A stretch of 7,339 nt of DNA from the NCBI GenBank assembly GCA_014376915.1, contig JACMQP010000633.1, forward strand, positions 1 to 7,339, given 5' to 3'. This stretch comes from Ramlibacter sp. (GTDB taxonomy: Bacteria; Pseudomonadota; Gammaproteobacteria; Burkholderiales; Burkholderiaceae). A program made the translations under genes and the position numbers. Shown here in pieces: positions 6,157-7,339 of this stretch. Under the pieces are notes generated by a model. It worked only from the letters and a program-made list of their open reading frames with translations. It had not been told where the DNA came from and did no database searches. The stretch's first letter is position 1, and every line of letters begins with the position of its first letter.

Positions 6157-6161
6157 GGACG

Positions 6162-7316
6162 TCAGCTCTGCACCAGCCGCCTGGCTTTGGAGATCGACAT
6201 CAGGATCCCGAGTCCCATCCCCAGCGTGACCATCGCCGTGCCGCCGTAACTGATGAACGGCAGCGGCACCCCCACCACCGGCAGGATGCCGCTGACCATG
6301 CCCATGTTGACGAACGCATAGGTGAAAAAGATCAGCGTCACCGCCCCGGCCAGCAGCCGGGAAAAAAGCGTCGAAGCTTCGAGCGCGATGGCCAGCCCGC
6401 GCAGGATCAGGAAGATGAAGGCGGCGATCAGGAACAGGTTGCCCAGCAGGCCGAACTCCTCCGAATAGGCGGCGAAGATGAAGTCGGTGGTGCGCTCGGG
6501 AATGAACTCCAGGTGGGTCTGCGTGCCCTGCATGAAGCCCTTGCCGAACACCCCGCCCGAACCGATGGCGATCATCCCCTGGATGATGTGGAAGCCCTTG
6601 CCCAGCGGGTCCCGGCTGGGGTCCAGCAGCGTGCAGATGCGCTGCTGCTGGTAGTCGTGCAGCAGCGGCCAGCTGACGCCGTCGGCGCACAGGCGCGGCT
6701 CGAAGACCACGAGCAGCACAGCGGCGGCCAGACCGATCAAGACCGGGGGCGCGATCAGCTTCCAGGACAACCCCGCGAAGAAGATCACCCCCATGCCGGC
6801 CGACAGCACCAGGATCGCGGTGCCCAGGTCCGGTTGCCTGACGATCAGGCCCACCGGCACCGCCAGCAGCAGCCCGGCGACGATGAAGTCGAGAGGGCGC
6901 AACTGGCCTTCGCGCTTCTGGAACCACCACGCAAGCATCAGCGGCATCGCGATCTTGAGGATCTCGCTGGGCTGGATCACCACCCCGACGTTGACCCAGC
7001 GCCTGGCGCCCTTCTTGGTCACGCCAAACACCGCGACCGCGACCAGCAGCCCGACGCCCAGCAGATATAGCGGCACGGCGAAGCTCATGAGCCGCTGCGG
7101 CGGGACCTGCGCCACCACGAACATGATGAAGCCGGCCAGCACCATGTTGCGGCCATGGTCGACGAAGCGGGTGCCGTGGTCGAAGCCGGACGAATACATG
7201 GTCAGCAGCCCGGCACAGGCCAGCAGGAACACCGCGAACGCAAGCGGTCCGTCGAAGCCCTGGAACATCGGCGCGGCGCGCTGCCGCAGGGAGGGTCGGT
7301 CGAATACGGCTGCCAT
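6162..7316 (-). CDS. rodA: RodA, SEDS peptidoglycan glycosyltransferase
   Basis: RodA (MrdB) polymerises lipid II into glycan strands in the inner membrane, working with PBP2 (MrdA) in the Rod elongation complex. The 384 residues form about ten hydrophobic membrane segments, the first at about residues 24-42. SEDS signatures follow in order: KGARRWVNVG (102-111), QPSEILKIAMPL (115-126), QPDLGTAILV (161-170), and HDYQQQR. The long periplasmic loop reads HIIQGMIAIGSGGVFGKGFMQGTQTHLEFIPERTTDFIFA, and Asp278 in its ERTTDF motif corresponds to the essential Asp of E. coli RodA. The end has MVSGILPVVGVPLPFISYGGTA (340-361). GTQTHLEF and PERTTDFIF mark RodA rather than FtsW. The ATG at 7316 gives the usual cytoplasmic N-terminus; a Met at residue 17 is an alternative start. 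The PBP2 gene would be expected just upstream, outside the window. Confidence 0.95.
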   Translation of the reverse strand: MAAVFDRPSLRQRAAPMFQGFDGPLAFAVFLLACAGLLTMYSSGFDHGTRFVDHGRNMVLAGFIMFVVAQVPPQRLMSFAVPLYLLGVGLLVAVAVFGVTKKGARRWVNVGVVIQPSEILKIAMPLMLAWWFQKREGQLRPLDFIVAGLLLAVPVGLIVRQPDLGTAILVLSAGMGVIFFAGLSWKLIAPPVLIGLAAAVLLVVFEPRLCADGVSWPLLHDYQQQRICTLLDPSRDPLGKGFHIIQGMIAIGSGGVFGKGFMQGTQTHLEFIPERTTDFIFAAYSEEFGLLGNLFLIAAFIFLILRGLAIALEASTLFSRLLAGAVTLIFFTYAFVNMGMVSGILPVVGVPLPFISYGGTAMVTLGMGLGILMSISKARRLVQS

Positions 7317-7323
7317 GACCGGA

Positions 7324-7339
7324 TTATCGGGCTTGCGCA
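7324..7339 (-). CDS. Possible last codons of an upstream gene (perhaps mrdA/PBP2)
   Basis: A minus-strand TAA at 7326-7324 closes one open frame entering from the right edge (last residues AQAR), 7 nt before the rodA ATG. In many Gram-negative bacteria mrdA immediately precedes rodA, so this could be its tail. Five codons cannot prove it; the call rests on expected gene order only. Confidence 0.2.

Noticed and set aside
3488..6229. A 913-codon plus-strand open frame crossing three minus-strand genes
   Set aside because: It is antisense to tldD, the dehydrogenase and part of the 188-residue gene, all of which have clear coding signatures or plausible operon spacing. Its translation is low-complexity, rich in Arg, Ala, His and Pro, as expected of a GC-rich shadow frame.
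6157..6930. The dehydrogenase frame extending upstream as a 555-residue protein
   Set aside because: The extra segment lies inside rodA in another frame and is Arg/Ala/Gly-rich low complexity. The Rossmann motif starts just after the Met at 6156, as normal for the family.

Overview
This GC-rich window looks chromosomal and most likely comes from a betaproteobacterium of the Burkholderiales. That placement is inferred from protein similarity and gene order, not from a marker gene. All recognisable genes are housekeeping genes, and no mobile element, CRISPR array, tRNA or rRNA is visible.

Layout. The left edge (1-759, + strand) is the C-terminal half of mpl, the murein-peptide recycling ligase. 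Everything else is on the minus strand and is read from right to left. rodA (7316-6162), the SEDS glycan polymerase of the elongasome, comes first. Five bases later follows a 3-hydroxyisobutyrate-dehydrogenase-family oxidoreductase (6156-5263). Next are tldD (5218-3746), a 188-residue protein of unknown function (3738-3172), an attenuator-like leader region (3158-3026), the class I DAHP synthase gene aroG (2991-1858), and finally an unrecognised 349-residue protein with a possible winged-helix segment (1774-725). The last gene overlaps the end of mpl tail to tail by 35 bp.

Main discovery. The gap in front of aroG is not empty. It encodes a 26-codon leader peptide in which seven of eight consecutive residues (7-14, YFFGYFWF) are aromatic. 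A textbook intrinsic terminator follows (perfect 10-bp stem, 5-nt loop, 9-T run) and lies upstream of the aroG ribosome binding site. The leader also holds a hairpin (segments 1:2) and a 7-bp antiterminator pairing (2:3) that excludes the terminator stem (3:4). This is the full architecture of ribosome-mediated transcription attenuation, as in the trp and pheA leaders. Here it is placed on the first enzyme common to Phe, Tyr and Trp synthesis and carries codons for all three amino acids. The leader is too short for ordinary gene calling.

How the genes relate. mpl (peptidoglycan recycling) and rodA (peptidoglycan synthesis) are both cell-wall genes but are not in one operon. The compact minus-strand array from tldD through the 188-residue protein runs into the aroG leader. 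The attenuator could therefore gate read-through from that unit as well as transcripts from any promoter inside it. I found no convincing promoter just upstream of the leader.
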